Source: Antennarius striatus (taxonomy: Eukaryota > Chordata > Actinopteri > Lophiiformes > Antennariidae). Taken from it: a stretch of 64,000 bases of DNA. The notes under the pieces are model-generated. The model ran no database searches and was not told the origin of the DNA. It worked only from the letters and a program-made list of their open reading frames with translations. Position 1 is the stretch's first letter. The number at the start of each line of letters is the position of its first letter. This document shows positions 1-12,328 of the stretch, one piece after another. The stretch lies in NCBI RefSeq assembly GCF_040054535.1, contig NC_090780.1, positions 15,797,001 through 15,861,000 of the forward strand, written 5' to 3'. The position numbers and the translations under genes were made by a program.

Positions 1-2420
1 TTATGTTCATTACTCATCTTGTGACTCATTACCATAGAGTGTGAAAGGAGTGGTGTAATTTACTATAATGTATATCTCTGACCATAAAAACAACAGTCAT
101 TCATTTTATTCTGAGCAGTGTTTTAATAGTATGCCATCATTTATTGGAAACCACAAGGGCACTGCTTTGAAAACTTAACTCAAGACTCAACAGTCCCTTT
201 TAATGTAATTAAAGCCACATCCAAATTCCAGCTAGACATGTGTGTAAGTGTTTCAATGCCTTAGTCTGGATCTAATCCAGATTTCCATTGTTTTATTTTT
301 CCAAGATTCTTGAAGGTCTTGAAGATGAAGCAGTTTGTGCAAAATTGATGCATACAGAAATGCTTTACCTCACATGCTAACCGTATAAAAATAATGCATC
401 CATTCTTTTGTCGGATTCTGATCCATAGTTTAACATTTTCTTCTTAAAATCCCCCTGATTTTATAGACTGTTGAGTATTTACAGCTATTAGATTAATAAT
501 ATCAACATTAGTCCAGAACATTCATGAAGCAGCAGAAGATAAATCAAAACAGTCGAGGAAGTAATAGCTTACACTTAAGCTACATAAAAACAAACACTGA
601 TTTACACACTTCCGAAGATGAAACTTCCTCATAAGCCACATCCGGAATTTGAAAGGTTCCAAAATGAATCCATGTGGCCCACCCTGACCATCCAGCAGGA
701 TTTTATTAACCTTAATGTCATCCAAACATGACAATGTGCAACAATGTGCAACATATGAAGGACAAAAGCCCTCTTTTAGTGTCATTTACTTCCAGAAGTC
801 ACCTATTTGTTGGGTATCTATGGAAAACATATATTTTAGTAATAATAGAAACTGTAAGTCATGCTTCCTGAAGCGAAATCTTGTGAACAGCATGCAGTTT
901 TCAAGCCCAGCCATGAAGCCAGGACAATGTTTGTAACCCTTCACTGCTAAATATCAGCACTTCATTTGTGATGAGACCACAAAGATGTGGAAAAATCCCC
1001 TTAAACGTTTTAAAACTAATATTTTTATTTCTAATACTATTTTTATTTATGATGCATGCATGACTTTTAACTTACTTGACTGACACTTTCGATATTGGGT
1101 TATAATCATAACACTCTGGTGAAGGTTATGGTCAATTGTTGAAACAATAATTGTGCAGTACTAGTAAAAACATTGTCTGTTTTTTTTCTTCGCTAAATGG
1201 AAATTAAATAATGAGAATGATGTCAGAAACCAGCTCAATGATGCTTTGTAATTACAATCATATGTCCGACCCAAAGGTTTAAATTGAATGGAAATATAAA
1301 CCATGTTTTGATTCTCATTATCTTTCCCATGGCAATTTTTTTTTAACTTTCATGAGAAGTCAGCAAATGATTGGAAACAGGCAGAAGAGGACTGACCTAA
1401 ATCAGGGGGATTATGTGTAAAGTTTCAGACTCATTGAAGCGAATAACGCAGCAGTGAGTGACTGGAAACATTTATATACCAGCTCATGGTCTGTGAGATC
1501 AAATGCAGGGAGCTCCAGGTGTTAGTTGGAGTATGGGGGTGTTATACTTTTAAAGTCATCCTTTTTCAATTAAAGAGTGAAAGACAAGTTTGAACTCGAG
1601 CTAGAGAAGATTATTAAATCAGTTCATTTATTCAGCTGTCATAACCACTGTAAGAACTAGTGGCCTCACACTGTGATTAAGAGTTACTCTAATGTGTCAC
1701 CTTTCCTCGGTTTTACACTTGTTAGTCACTTTCTACATTTCTACCAATTCCCTTAATTTTCCCTGGACAATATGGAATTGTTGGTTACATAATTTTTTAT
1801 TTTTTTTCCAGTCCAAAGTGATCTAAGTTATCGTCTTTTCTCAATATTTATCATTAATGGAGCACAGCACATCTATTCTGGTCTGTTTCTTCTGTGATGA
1901 ATCCCAGCTTGTTTGTACTTCTGTGTAAAAAAGCGTCAAATACTGTATTCAATTCTGAGGGACTGAATTCTGCAGGCTTTTAAAGACCATTGTAGTTTCA
2001 ACTAACACATCTTCACTTCATAACATATGTTGGGCTCCTGTCTTCATTGTAAAAAAATTAATGTCCATTGAAAAACAAAATAGTTTAAGAGCTGGAAAGA
2101 AAATATTTCCCCTTAAAATACAAGGAGTTCCAGCAAAAACCTCAGGGAATGTGTGTTTGGTTTCTCATGCATTTAAGACATATTTAACTCAACTTCATAC
2201 CACTTCTTTGAAAATAACAGGATGTAATACCAAATCATTTATTTGTGCACCACAATCCAGTCTCAATCTTCTTATAAATGTGTTTTTCCATCAGGAACAC
2301 TCAGAGGCTGCATCAAAAATAGTCATTTCTATCGCTAAGAGACTGTGAGCAAGATAAGAGGCAAACATGTTTGAAACAACAGAAACTGGTTTATAACTAA
2401 AGCTGTGACGGGGTACTTAC
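1..2420. other. intron sequence of ccdc3; no exon seen
   Basis: AT-rich DNA to the left of ccdc3 exon 2. The remaining ccdc3 coding exon should encode a Lys/Arg/Glu-rich coiled coil, and no such frame appears on the minus strand here, so it probably lies beyond the left edge. Short open frames (for example 522-785 minus and 2061-2348 plus) have no recognisable similarity and look like chance. I see no clear repeat. Confidence 0.55.
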
Positions 2421-5400
2421 CCGGCTGTCCTCCTGAGCCTCCCACTCTGGGGTGTAGTGGTGGACCTGAGCACCAGGTGTGCAGTTGGAAAACTGGAAAA
2501 GGCTGGAAAACATGCGATGGACCTCTGCAGTGTCAGGAAAAATTGGGTCCTGGAAGTTCACTCCGTGAGGGACGATATTGTAGTTCTCATCCATCCTTAA
2601 AACAGCAGCAGATGCACACACACAATCAGTTGTAAAATGTATGCAACAGCAATTTATGTAAGGTCATCAAGAGTTCATCACCATCCCAGTAAGTAGATGG
2701 GAGTGACCTATTAATCCCATGGTGTTGACAAACATCTGTCAACAGCAAAAGTCAGAATTGTTTGGAGAAAAATAAAAGCAGAATTGTTCACAGGCTGCGG
2801 TCTATTCATATGTAAATGAAATCATTATGTGAAGGAATGAAGCCAGTAAATTAGCAGCCGAGGGGCTTTACTGCGCATGTTTCATATCTTCTTGATGTGG
2901 ATGCTATGAGGAAGGAAGTCTTGAAAACAGCGGGTTTGCATACATCTGGATTCTATCATGTATCCCTCTAGAGACATCCAAAGTTTGGTTGTCCCTATCA
3001 GACATTGTGTTTTTTTATGTGTGCATCCTTTAGCATGTGTTCATGCTGAAACAACACGAAGAATGCTGGTGTTTTGCCTCTGCAGGGATCAAAGGTCACA
3101 TATAAGCACAGTGACCAGGAGGTCATATGGAAATGGGGATCCAGGGGAATGTTCCTGGAATCAACAACGATGGACAAAGCTGAATAGAACAGTAAATAAA
3201 CCAAAAGGGATTATTTAGTGAGCACAATTCAGATTAACATTAAATTTTAATTGAATTTCAAACTATTTACAAAACACAATAAAGCTATCTGAATCATGAA
3301 GGGGCTGTGAAAAAGGAAGCAGAAAATAAATTAAAATACATTTACTGATCTATCCCACCGTTCAGTCAGAGATGTGATATTTTCAATCTGGTACATAATC
3401 CACCATTTCACTCAATTTCACGGTAATCCATCAAGATGCTGATGAGCAATTGACAGCTGTTTTTCTTTGAACATCCATATCTTTCAGTGTTCAAAACGTG
3501 TCATATGTTTCCAAAACTGCAGCTTCATTCACATCCATTTTAAAATGTTACTTCCCTGCACATGCCCAATTTTCTCACCAGGTTTTTTGTAAATCCATTT
3601 GGAGGATTTTGAATTATTCCTCAAGCAGATAAATAAACCATCCATCACACACCAGCAAAAACTAAACCTCCTTGATGAAGGACGATACTCAGTGCAGCAA
3701 TACTGACGAATGATACTTCATGATTTCTGGCATGCCGCACAAACACACTTGGCAAACTTTAATTTCGAGGTTATGTTTCATCATCTGTAAATTTTGGTAT
3801 TTGGTTATTGGCTTTTGACAGAGAAGCTGAGGTGAAGGACGGGAGAGATACTGCATTGACGCATTTTCAATGAATACTGTATGTGGAGAAGGGTACTTCT
3901 GGTCCTCAGCCTCATTCCACAGTCCGGTATGAGAGCCTGGGTTTCAGTTCTCTCCATGCTTGGCTCTGGTTCACTCTCTCCTGGGAGTTTACTCTCATAA
4001 TTGATTGGAGAGGCTATTTTGGTCTGAGATCGTAGTGTTTGGACTTTTATAACAGGAAATAGACATTCACTGGAGACTGCAATGAAAACTCTTCAGTATT
4101 CGATTGTCCACAAATGGGTCTCAGTGTTGGAGAGCAGCCACTGCAAGATGTCTTAGAAATTCCATGCTTATCTGTTTCCAGTTCAATGCTCTCATGAGCA
4201 AGAATGTGCCACCGAGCAGGACATCAGAATGTCTAGTTACATTTTGCCTCTTTTAACCAAGTTTATCAAAATTTTCATGTATAGTGTATCTAGTGATAAG
4301 GAGCATAGTGACAAATAACACAACACATAAGAGACTAATATGCATTTTAATATGGAAAGCACATGCATTAAGCATGTCAGATCTATACAAAAACAGAAGG
4401 ACACTTGGAGAATCCCTAAACAGAACAGAATCCCTAGCAGCTGTCATTGGATAAGAATCAGGCTTTAAGATGTTTTATTACGGTGAATTAAACTGATTTT
4501 AATTACCAATATATTCTGACGTTCAGAGTGGAGATAAATAATTGCTCTTTTGCTTGAGACACTGATATCCCATTTTGGATTCCCTGCTGGTTAGAACCAC
4601 CCCCTGAGAATCAAATCTGCATCACAACTTTTATATATTTAGAATTACTGTATTCCCAAAGGTATTGTGAGTATGTCAAAATAGGTTTGTGTGTAAATCA
4701 TAAGCATCAATTCAAATCCCCATTTTTAACTCACTAGACGTGTGTAGTGTTATCTAGAGACCCTGCTAAATCATTAATGCCTCCACCACAGGGATGATAT
4801 CTTCTGGATTGTTTGCATTTGTGTTCATTAGATGGTTTGTTTGTCTTTTGGCAGGATTATACAAGAACTACTTGACATGTTACAAATAAAAACCCACTAG
4901 AGGCATAAACTCTACTTCATGCACTTCCAGTTATTTTGGAATAACCAATAGGAGTACTCAGAGCGTGAGGTCAGGGTCACGTTGTAAACCAAAAGCTCAG
5001 TGATCAGGTTACATCCCTATCTCCATCTCTTTCCTCTACTTTGAGACATGAATATATAGCTAGAGGTGTTCTTCATATGAATTCACTGAATCCATCAAAG
5101 TAGCCCCTCCTGCAGGGTTGCATGGAGGTTTGGCCATGTTTGCTTGTGATTAAGAATGCAATTGCCATGAAACCATGAAAAACTGTAATGTTATTTCTTC
5201 ATTCAGCTTGTTGTCACATATGCTGCCTGGTCTCGTCATTCACGGTCTAAGCATAACACGCTCTAGAACCAGAGCGACCAGGCCATCGTGAATCCACATA
5301 TCATGTATCAGCAGTCTGATTTGGATCTGATCCAGAAGTTAATGGATTCCTTTTTCTTGGCCTGTGCTAAACCCTCAATAAACATGTCATATGTTATTTG

Positions 5401-8400
5401 TTTGATCCCTATAAAAAGTAAAATCTAAAAATAAGAAGTTTGTCAAAGACACGTAACAATTGCTAAGTTATGCTGAGCTAAGATAATAGCCTGGGCTATC
5501 GCATACACAGACTACTTCACTTGTGCTCCACAGTTGCAAAGACACCTCTTCTTCTTTTCCTTTCGGCTTTTCCCTTCAGGGGTCTGAATGCCGAATGAGT
5601 TGCTTCCATCTAACCCTGTTTTCTGCATCCTCTTCTCTCACACCAACTACCTCCATGTCCTCTTTCACTACATCCATAAACCTCCTCTTTGGTCTTCCTC
5701 TAGGCCTCCTGCCTGGCAGTTCAAAACTCAGCATCCTTCTACCAATATATTCACTATCTCTCCTCTGGACATGTCCAAACCATCTCAGTCTGGCCTCTCT
5801 GACTTTATCTCCAAAACCTCTAACATGTGCTGTCCCTCTGATGTACTCATTCCTGATCCTATCCTTCCTGGTCACTCCCAAAGAGAACCTCACCATCTTC
5901 ATCTCTGCTACCTCCAGCTCTGTCTCCTGTCTTTTCCTCAGTGACACTGTCTCTAGACCAAACAACATCGCTGGTCTCACCACAGTTTTGTACACCTTTC
6001 CTTTCTTGAACTCCTCTGTCACACCTACAGCACACCTCACCACTGTCTTACAGTCCTCATACATGTCCTGCACTGCTCTAACATACTTCTCTGCCACTCC
6101 AGACTTCCTCATACAATACCACAGTTCCTCTCTGGTCACCCTGTCATAAGCTTTCTCCATTTCTACAAAAACACAATGCAGCTCCCTCTGACCTTCTCTG
6201 TACTTCTCTATCAACATCCACAAAGCAAATACTGCATCTGTAGTACTCTTTTTTGGCACAAAACCATACTGCTGCTCACAAATTCTCACTTCAGCCCTTA
6301 GCCTAGCTTCAACTACTCTTTCCCTTAACTTCATAATCCTAACCCTAACCAAACTCTGCACATCACCCTTGTTCTTAAAAATGGGCACCAGCACAATTTT
6401 CCTCCATTCCTCAGGCATCTACTCACTATTTAAGATCCTGTTGAACAACCCAGTCAGAGACTCTACTGCCACCTCTCCTAGACACTTCCAAACCTCTGCA
6501 AGCAAAACCATCATTATCATTTTTATAGTCAGACACATTTAAACTACAGTTTAGTTTAGCTTAGTTTAGTTTAGTTTAGTTTAGTTTAGTTTAGTTTAGT
6601 TTAGTTTAGTTTAGTTTAGTTTAGTTTAGTTTAGTTTAGTTTAGCTTCGTTTAGGTTACAGTGCACCCTCGCGCATTCGCGCATCAAAGCTCGTGATTTC
6701 ACTTTATTGCGGATTTTCGGTGGGCAGTCATGTGATACAGTACGCGCATTCTATTGACATCGGGAAGTGCGCTCAGTTCAGTGAGTCTTGGACTTACGTG
6801 AGACACAAAAGTGCTTCAAACAGTCAATAAGAGTGTGGGAAAAGGTAGCACAGAGAGAAGGTGGTTTAATATCAGTATGGGGAGGGTCATAAACGTTTAA
6901 ATTACCGTAAATAATAAGATAGATAGTTCATAGCATTATTGCAGAATTCATTAATCGCATTAACTGCAAAGAATGAGGGCACACTGTAATTTAGTTTAAT
7001 TTAGTTTAGTTTAGTCTTTGAAGTTCTTCTTTTCCACTTTAATCAGAGCACTGCTTTGTTTTACTAGAGAAATTGTTGCTTCTTAATTATAATCAGGTCT
7101 GTGTTTTAGCAGAGCTGTGTGACTGTAGCTGCAGGACGTTTACGATGGTGGTCGCTTGGTTGATTGCAGTGTAACGACCGGATGTTTTCGCCATCACGAC
7201 ATGGCACAGCAAAGTCACCCTGGAGGGCTCAAAAGTTTTGGAGCACATCATTAAGGCACATCCATGCATGTGAATTTGATGTGTTGCATATTTCATACAG
7301 ATTTTGGAGGTCTTGTGGCACAGCCTTACATGAGATTACATGAGCCAAAAATTACACTTTAGGAATGAATTTTACTGCCACCCTTCCCCACCTCCCATCC
7401 CTCAAAAAATCTACTTCTTGATATGGTTGAGAAAGCATAATATGAGAGATATATCACCAAGGCCTGTTGGCACATGCTTCCCCCATTGAGCACCAAACTG
7501 GTGTGTTTCTGCAGGACAAAAGGGGGTCATACTCAACGTACCATTAACAGGCTGATAACTCTCTTGAGTGAAAATTCTTTGCAGGTTTACCTTCAAGCTG
7601 TTGGGAAATGTCTGGCTCTCTAATTGCACTGGCTGGTATGCATTAGACGTTTCCTGAGTAACAGTGTTGTTTCTGTCCAATACAGACATTGAAGAATTAA
7701 CCTGCCACATACGGTTTTGAAATCTGAGTGGAAAGTTTGGCAGGTGATTAAAAGTATGATTAACCTGAAATCACAGGGACAGATGTCGGTGAAAACAGGA
7801 GGTGAGGATGGTGCCAATGCTCTGCTTTTTTACTGCTCATGTTTCCAGACCAGTTGACAACTGATTGAACCCTCTTTGGAGGCCTTTTGTGAAAGATTCC
7901 TGTACATTAAACATAAGTTATTGTTTTAATTGGATAGGCATGCCATACACAAAGAGAGGGTGACATTCCATTCATGGATTTTATGCCAAACCCATTGAAT
8001 ATACTGTACATTATTCAGGCGTCCTGACTGTTATTGGAAACACTCCTGGTTCAACTAATTAGTCCACTCTTGCTTTCTGTCACCTTTCCACTGTTCTCAA
8101 TCACAATAGGAATAAATAGAAAAAATAAAAAATCAATTTTTTATAAGAAATTCTGTCTTCTCTCCACACAACATGGATTTTGACCTTTCTCTTAATGATC
8201 AAAGTAAATTCTGTTAAGATGATTCTTGACTGGCTTTTAGAGATTCCCCAGTGATTAATCGCCACTTAATTAAATTACTTCATCCCCTCCAAAATTTGTC
8301 GTTTACATACGATGCATTTGCACATCAGACAGGCTCCAAGTTGAACAGGACAGATAGTGGAGCTAATAATTATGTAATTCAAACCTCAAGTGAGACCCGA

Positions 8401-9574
8401 GAAAAGGCTGATGTAGATGTGTAGATCTACGTCATCTACATCAGATTATATGTACCTCATAATCTACACATAAAATAGCTCTAACATTTACATTTTAGTT
8501 CAAAGTCTTTCCAGTTGACAATAAATGTGCTTACTGGATTTATAGTATTTTGAAATCAATTTCCACTTTGAATTGATTATATAAAAACTCTTGAGTAATT
8601 AAACTTTGTGGAGCAGGGAGTGAAGATGGAGCTCCTCCATTTATCATTTAGGAAACACATGCTTCACATCTTTAATGGTTTCCAACATTCTGAAAACTAA
8701 ATATGATCATTCCTTTGGCCATCTGAAATTCTCAAACCATATGATTACCAAATGTTTTGTCATTCATTGTAATGCTCGTGTGAAAGTCACTCCCTCCATC
8801 TTCATGACTGAGTTGTCCACACAAACCTTGGCAAACCTGATGCCTGTTTTCCTGCCTGATTTTGTGAGAAATTTTTCAAGCGTCAGCTCAAAAATATCAA
8901 CGCTGCTGCTGCTGATGAATAAAACTGTGGTTTGTGCTTATTGCAATTTGGGAAACAGAACAGAGGAGGTCCTCCTTATCAGAGCCAGCAGTCAAGCAAA
9001 AAACTTCTCAACACTGTTAAGTGCTGTAAGCAAAAATCTTAAACTGGTAGACAATAAAAGAACAACTGACACTTTTGGTGGAAATTTATTTAAAAAAATT
9101 TTTAATTTCAGCTAAAAGCTTATGTCTAGTCATTCTGTCGGGTATCTTCAGACATGAAAATAAATCAGTGTGCTGATTGGCTGGATCAGTGAGCAATAAT
9201 CCGGTTCCTCACCTCAGAAAGAAGTAGTAATTGTTGTCTTTGGTGACAGTGTAGGAGAAGCAGGGGAAGTAACCCAGGCCGGTGACGTTGAACCTGGAGC
9301 CAGCTGGGACCTCCAGCATGCTGCCCCACGCCTGGTCGCACAGCAGCTCGATCTCTGCGGAGAAGAGCAGGTCGGTGTCGTGCTGCCACGGCAGGTAGTT
9401 GTACACGCTGTAGGATTCCTCGTGCAGTGCCAACACCTTGGCAAAGACGATGATCTGAGCCAGCTCGGCACGACAGGCTTCTGTCTGCGGTCTCCAGTCG
9501 TGGGGCAGCTGACACCCCCAGCTCCCACCGGCAACACCGGCCGCTGCCAGAACACAAGCCAACGTAATCCACAT
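2421..9574 (-). CDS. ccdc3: Coiled-coil domain-containing protein 3 (favine), 5' two coding exons; 3' part outside window
   Basis: Secreted vertebrate protein known as CCDC3 or favine, reported from fat and vessel cells. Exon 1 is 9574 down to 9213 (ATG at 9574-9572; 120 codons plus 2 nt) and exon 2 is 2595 down to 2421 (58 codons, ending in phase 0). The donor after exon 1 reads GTGAGG and the one after exon 2 GTAAGT. Residues 1-20 form a hydrophobic signal peptide. The mature part begins CQLPHDWRPQ and contains LCDQAWGSMLEVPAGSR, an N-glycosylation site (Asn96) and, across the junction, FFLRMDENYN, then FSSLFQFSNC. These match my memory of the CCDC3 family closely. The C-terminal coiled coil expected after EAQEDSR is not in the window. 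Intron 1 is 6.6 kb. The frame is intact. Two other frames over exon 1 are shadows. Which teleost paralogue this is cannot be decided here. Confidence 0.93.
2596..5520. other. ccdc3 intron 1, right-hand part; no feature
   Basis: About 2.9 kb of intron DNA between ccdc3 exon 2 and an RTE fragment. Open frames are short and overlap each other on both strands. I see no RNA gene, tandem array or recognisable transposon. Confidence 0.5.
5525..6500 (-). mobile_element. RTE-type non-LTR retrotransposon fragment, reverse transcriptase with internal deletion
   Basis: One open frame (6418 down to 5576, about 280 aa) reads like the LINE reverse transcriptase family common in fish. It has VPIFKNKGDVQ, QQYGFVPKKSTTDAVFAL, a motif-A-like FVEMEKAYDRV, and the C-terminal LRWFGHVQRRDSEYIGRRML and GRRPRGRPKRRFMDVVKEDM. 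Two defects are visible. The catalytic first Asp of motif A (usually FVDLEKAYD) is Glu. The text also jumps from VTEEFKK straight to GKVYKTVVRPAML, so the FADD/YADD palm motif is missing. The 3' tail lies at 5525-5590. It sits in ccdc3 intron 1, in the same orientation as the gene. The clade name RTE is from memory. Confidence 0.85.
6549..6651 (+). repeat. (TTTAG)n microsatellite
   Basis: About twenty near-perfect copies of a five-base TTTAG unit, with a TTTAGC variant at each end. The same unit reappears at 6989-7014, on the far side of a 328-bp MITE, so the array was probably split by that insertion. Confidence 0.95.
6659..6986. mobile_element. Tigger/pogo-like MITE with TA target duplication
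   Basis: A 328-bp element beginning CAGTGCACCCTCGC and ending GAGGGCACACTG, so the ends are inverted repeats. It is flanked by TA at 6657-6658 and 6987-6988. The ends and the internal TTTATTGCGGATTTTCGG resemble Tigger/pogo elements. No transposase frame is present. It lies inside the TTTAG array. Confidence 0.8.
6989..9200. other. ccdc3 intron 1, left-hand part; no gene recognised
   Basis: About 2.2 kb without a supportable gene. The longest open frame (8675-9115 plus, 146 codons) lacks any domain I know and lies in the intron on the opposite strand. Frames on the minus strand at 7093-7296 and 7411-7817 are likewise unrecognised. Confidence 0.5.
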
Positions 9575-9631
9575 GGTCCGGGAGAAAAGAGACGACTGTG
9601 AGTCAGACAGTGGCAGACAGATGCTGCTGAC

Positions 9632-9662
9632 AAAAAAAAAAAAAAAAGAAAGAAAGAAGAAA
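9632..9662. repeat. poly-A / GAAA purine tract
   Basis: A15 run followed by GAAAGAAAGAAG on the plus strand, just upstream of ccdc3 exon 1 in its 5' flank or 5' UTR. On the ccdc3 strand it is a polypyrimidine tract. Confidence 0.9.
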
Positions 9663-11790
9663 ATCACAAACAAATTTTTAAAAAAAGTTGGGTTCTCTCG
9701 ACATGCAGATATTCCTACAATGCAGAGTCAACTAATGCACACTGCAATTTAAAAGAATGCTTGTTAAAGCATAAAAAAAAGTTCAGACAACAACTTCTCT
9801 TGCGGTCTTTCCTCCCTCCTCCAGTCACAATACCTGTGATCAGGATCAGCCCATTCACACCAGCATCTCCTGCGAACGCCGAATTCTCAGCCCTGAAATG
9901 ATTAAGAGGGACAAACAAGCATGCATGCGAGAAAGTATGTAAAATTTCCATAGAAATTCTAAATGGCATTAAAGGGGAAAAAATATTCTTTATCTATGGG
10001 GCAAAACAGATTAACGACGGAATTTAAGGTCTGTGGCGCCCTCTAGTGGCAAAATGGAAGTTTCGTACTTTTTTGAAAACACTTTCTGTACATTTCATTG
10101 TTAGTTCCATTCAGTAAAAAGGAAATTTTGTAATCAACAATGCAACATGTGCGTGACAGATTTTTATTTACTTGATCACTACAAAAAAGAGAAACCATTA
10201 TTTTTTTGAGCAGATCTTTATAAAGAAGCAGTGATGAACTACATTTTTCAACACATCAGATTATTTTTTGTCAGTTACATGTAAATTGCTTTTCTTAATG
10301 GTCAAATTCAGGATTAATTTTTACTTTCTTTAATTTGGTAGTCAGTGCTTTTTCACAGTTTCGTTCTATTACACACAAATAAAACATAGTTTGAAGGTTT
10401 GTCATGTAATAAAGAAAAATCCATTACATTTGTGGAGGCAGGGAATTTTTATACTTTTTCTGAAGATGGCAAGAGAGGGCGTTTTGACCCACCTTTTTGG
10501 TAGAAACTAATCAGTGGATTCCATGGAAGAAATCAACAAATTTTGGATCTATATTCTGAAGAAAAACACAATGAAACTAATGATAACTAGAACCAAGGCA
10601 GTCAGAGACTAGAACATCCCACGACTTGCCCTGACCTTCTTTCAGTGCATAGCTTTGACCTTTCAGAGTAGGTCTCAATGGTCTTACACTGGCCTTTTCC
10701 CTCGTCTTTCTATCTTATCCGGTTCCTGAGTGTACAAAAGCTGAAATTTGGACTTTGAGTTTTGTCAAGGTCAAGGTTATCATCTCATTTTCATCCCTTT
10801 GCCGCCCGAGTAATGTGATTTTTGTTTCATCTTTCTATCTGCAACGTTCGCGAAGATATTTGGTGGACTAACAGACAGACGAATGAACGGATGAACGATT
10901 GGACAAACACATCAACACTGACAATTACAATTCATCACCACTTTGAAGCGGGGTGTAATAACAATGTACTTCTGAAGTCTGAGGTTAGGTTTTCTTGTTC
11001 ATGGAGCCAGACTTTATGGTGGATCAAACTATCATGGCTTTTATCATAGTTAATTATGTCATAGATGTAGCCTAATTCAGTGAAGCTACATTGATTTCTA
11101 CTAGTTCTAGTGATAGGCTGATATGTTAACTAGCTAACCAACAAAAGTCAGTCTACATACAACTGACCTGGCCTGCATGAACCTCACATGAAAACATCTG
11201 TGGATTAGTAAAAGCAAAGCTGCAGTTGTGGACCAGGAGGAGTAGTGGTAATTATAGATGACAATGTTATGGCTTTAGAATGAAATTAAGTGTAATAGGC
11301 AGAACAATTAAACATAAAGAACATAAGATGAACGTAAGATGAGTCACTATGTTATGAAATGTTCCCTCGTCATATTTGACTATTATATTTGATTAATTGA
11401 TTCAATTGTGCTATATTGATGCATTTAATTGTATTTTACAGCTGTATCTATCTACGTCAAAGCTGATTCTAGCCACTTTGCTTCCTGCTGGGTGGTTCAG
11501 TCAGGTGCTTGAAGTTCATGAGACGTATGTAATGTCACTGGCTTGTCAGAGTTATATCTGTACAGAGACGAGTAGTCCTGTTTTCAGTGTGTTTGTGGTG
11601 GCTGCTGGAAGTGTGAGCGTTATCCGTGAGGCCTTAGGTACAGCCATCACCTGACTGGTTGTCTGAATCCTGAAATAATTAATTAAAAAGTGTGATTAGT
11701 TGCTATCCAGTCATAAATATGATGCAACAGCATAACAAAAAATGTGATCACAGCCTCTCATGCATTATCCATTTTTGCACCCATGACTGT
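9663..11790. other. ccdc3 upstream region with a diverged interspersed repeat
   Basis: No gene recognised. The stretch from about 10600 to 10965 has the look of a fish interspersed repeat. Its end (tgacaattacaattcatc to gcggggtgtaataa, 10918-10960) recurs at 21061-21100 in vamp3 intron 1. The remainder is AT-rich and unremarkable. Confidence 0.45.
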
Positions 11791-11792
11791 TT

Positions 11793-11944
11793 GATAGATA
11801 GATAGATGGATGGATGGATGGATGGATGGATGGATGAATGGATGGATGGATGGATGGATGGATGGATGGATGGATGGATGGATGGACGGAGGGAGGGAGG
11901 GAGGGAGGGAGGGAGGGAGGGAGGGAGGGACGGACGGACGGACG

Positions 11945-12006
<62 letters not shown>

Positions 12007-12007
12007 T
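11793..12007 (+). repeat. compound tetranucleotide microsatellite (GATA/GATG/GGAG/GACG/GACA)
   Basis: A continuous 215-bp array of four-base units that changes one base at a time along its length: GATA, then GATG (to about 11885), GGAG (to about 11930), GACG (to about 11950), GACA (to about 12003), then GATA again. Frames of 60-86 codons run through it on both strands as Met-Asp-Gly-Trp, Asp-Arg-Gln-Thr or Ser-Val-Cys-Leu repeats. They are products of the array, not genes. Confidence 0.97.
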
Positions 12008-12328
12008 AAATATTTTTTCAGACACGGAGTGAAACAGACGGAATCATAACATCACAGTGCAAGAAAGTTTCTATGTTTTAAATCAACCTTCTAACTTAAG
12101 CTTAAAATCTTCTTCCTCACCACCCTCCCCATTTTTGTTCCTCAATAATTATTTTCCACACAGTCACACACTTGTTCACTTCCAGCAACTCAGTGCGAAT
12201 CAATCTGATCACCATTATCCCCTTGGGAATGCTGCCAGGACTGGAGTGGGCGTGGGGATTTCTCAGGTGACAAGCATAAAGCACCAGTTACTGCAGGGGA
12301 CCCTGCATTCAAGTGAGTGATCATCTGC

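Noticed and set aside
6336..6352. CCTAACCCTAACC, telomere-like
   Set aside because: Only about two units inside the RTE coding text; not an interstitial telomere.
8675..9115. 146-codon plus-strand frame in ccdc3 intron 1
   Set aside because: No recognisable domain or splice context; opposite strand to the gene; consistent with chance.
9186..9633. Other frames over ccdc3 exon 1
   Set aside because: Shadows of the true frame, which alone matches CCDC3.
11765..12049. Four overlapping frames of 64-86 codons
   Set aside because: Produced wholly by the tetranucleotide array; repetitive on both strands.
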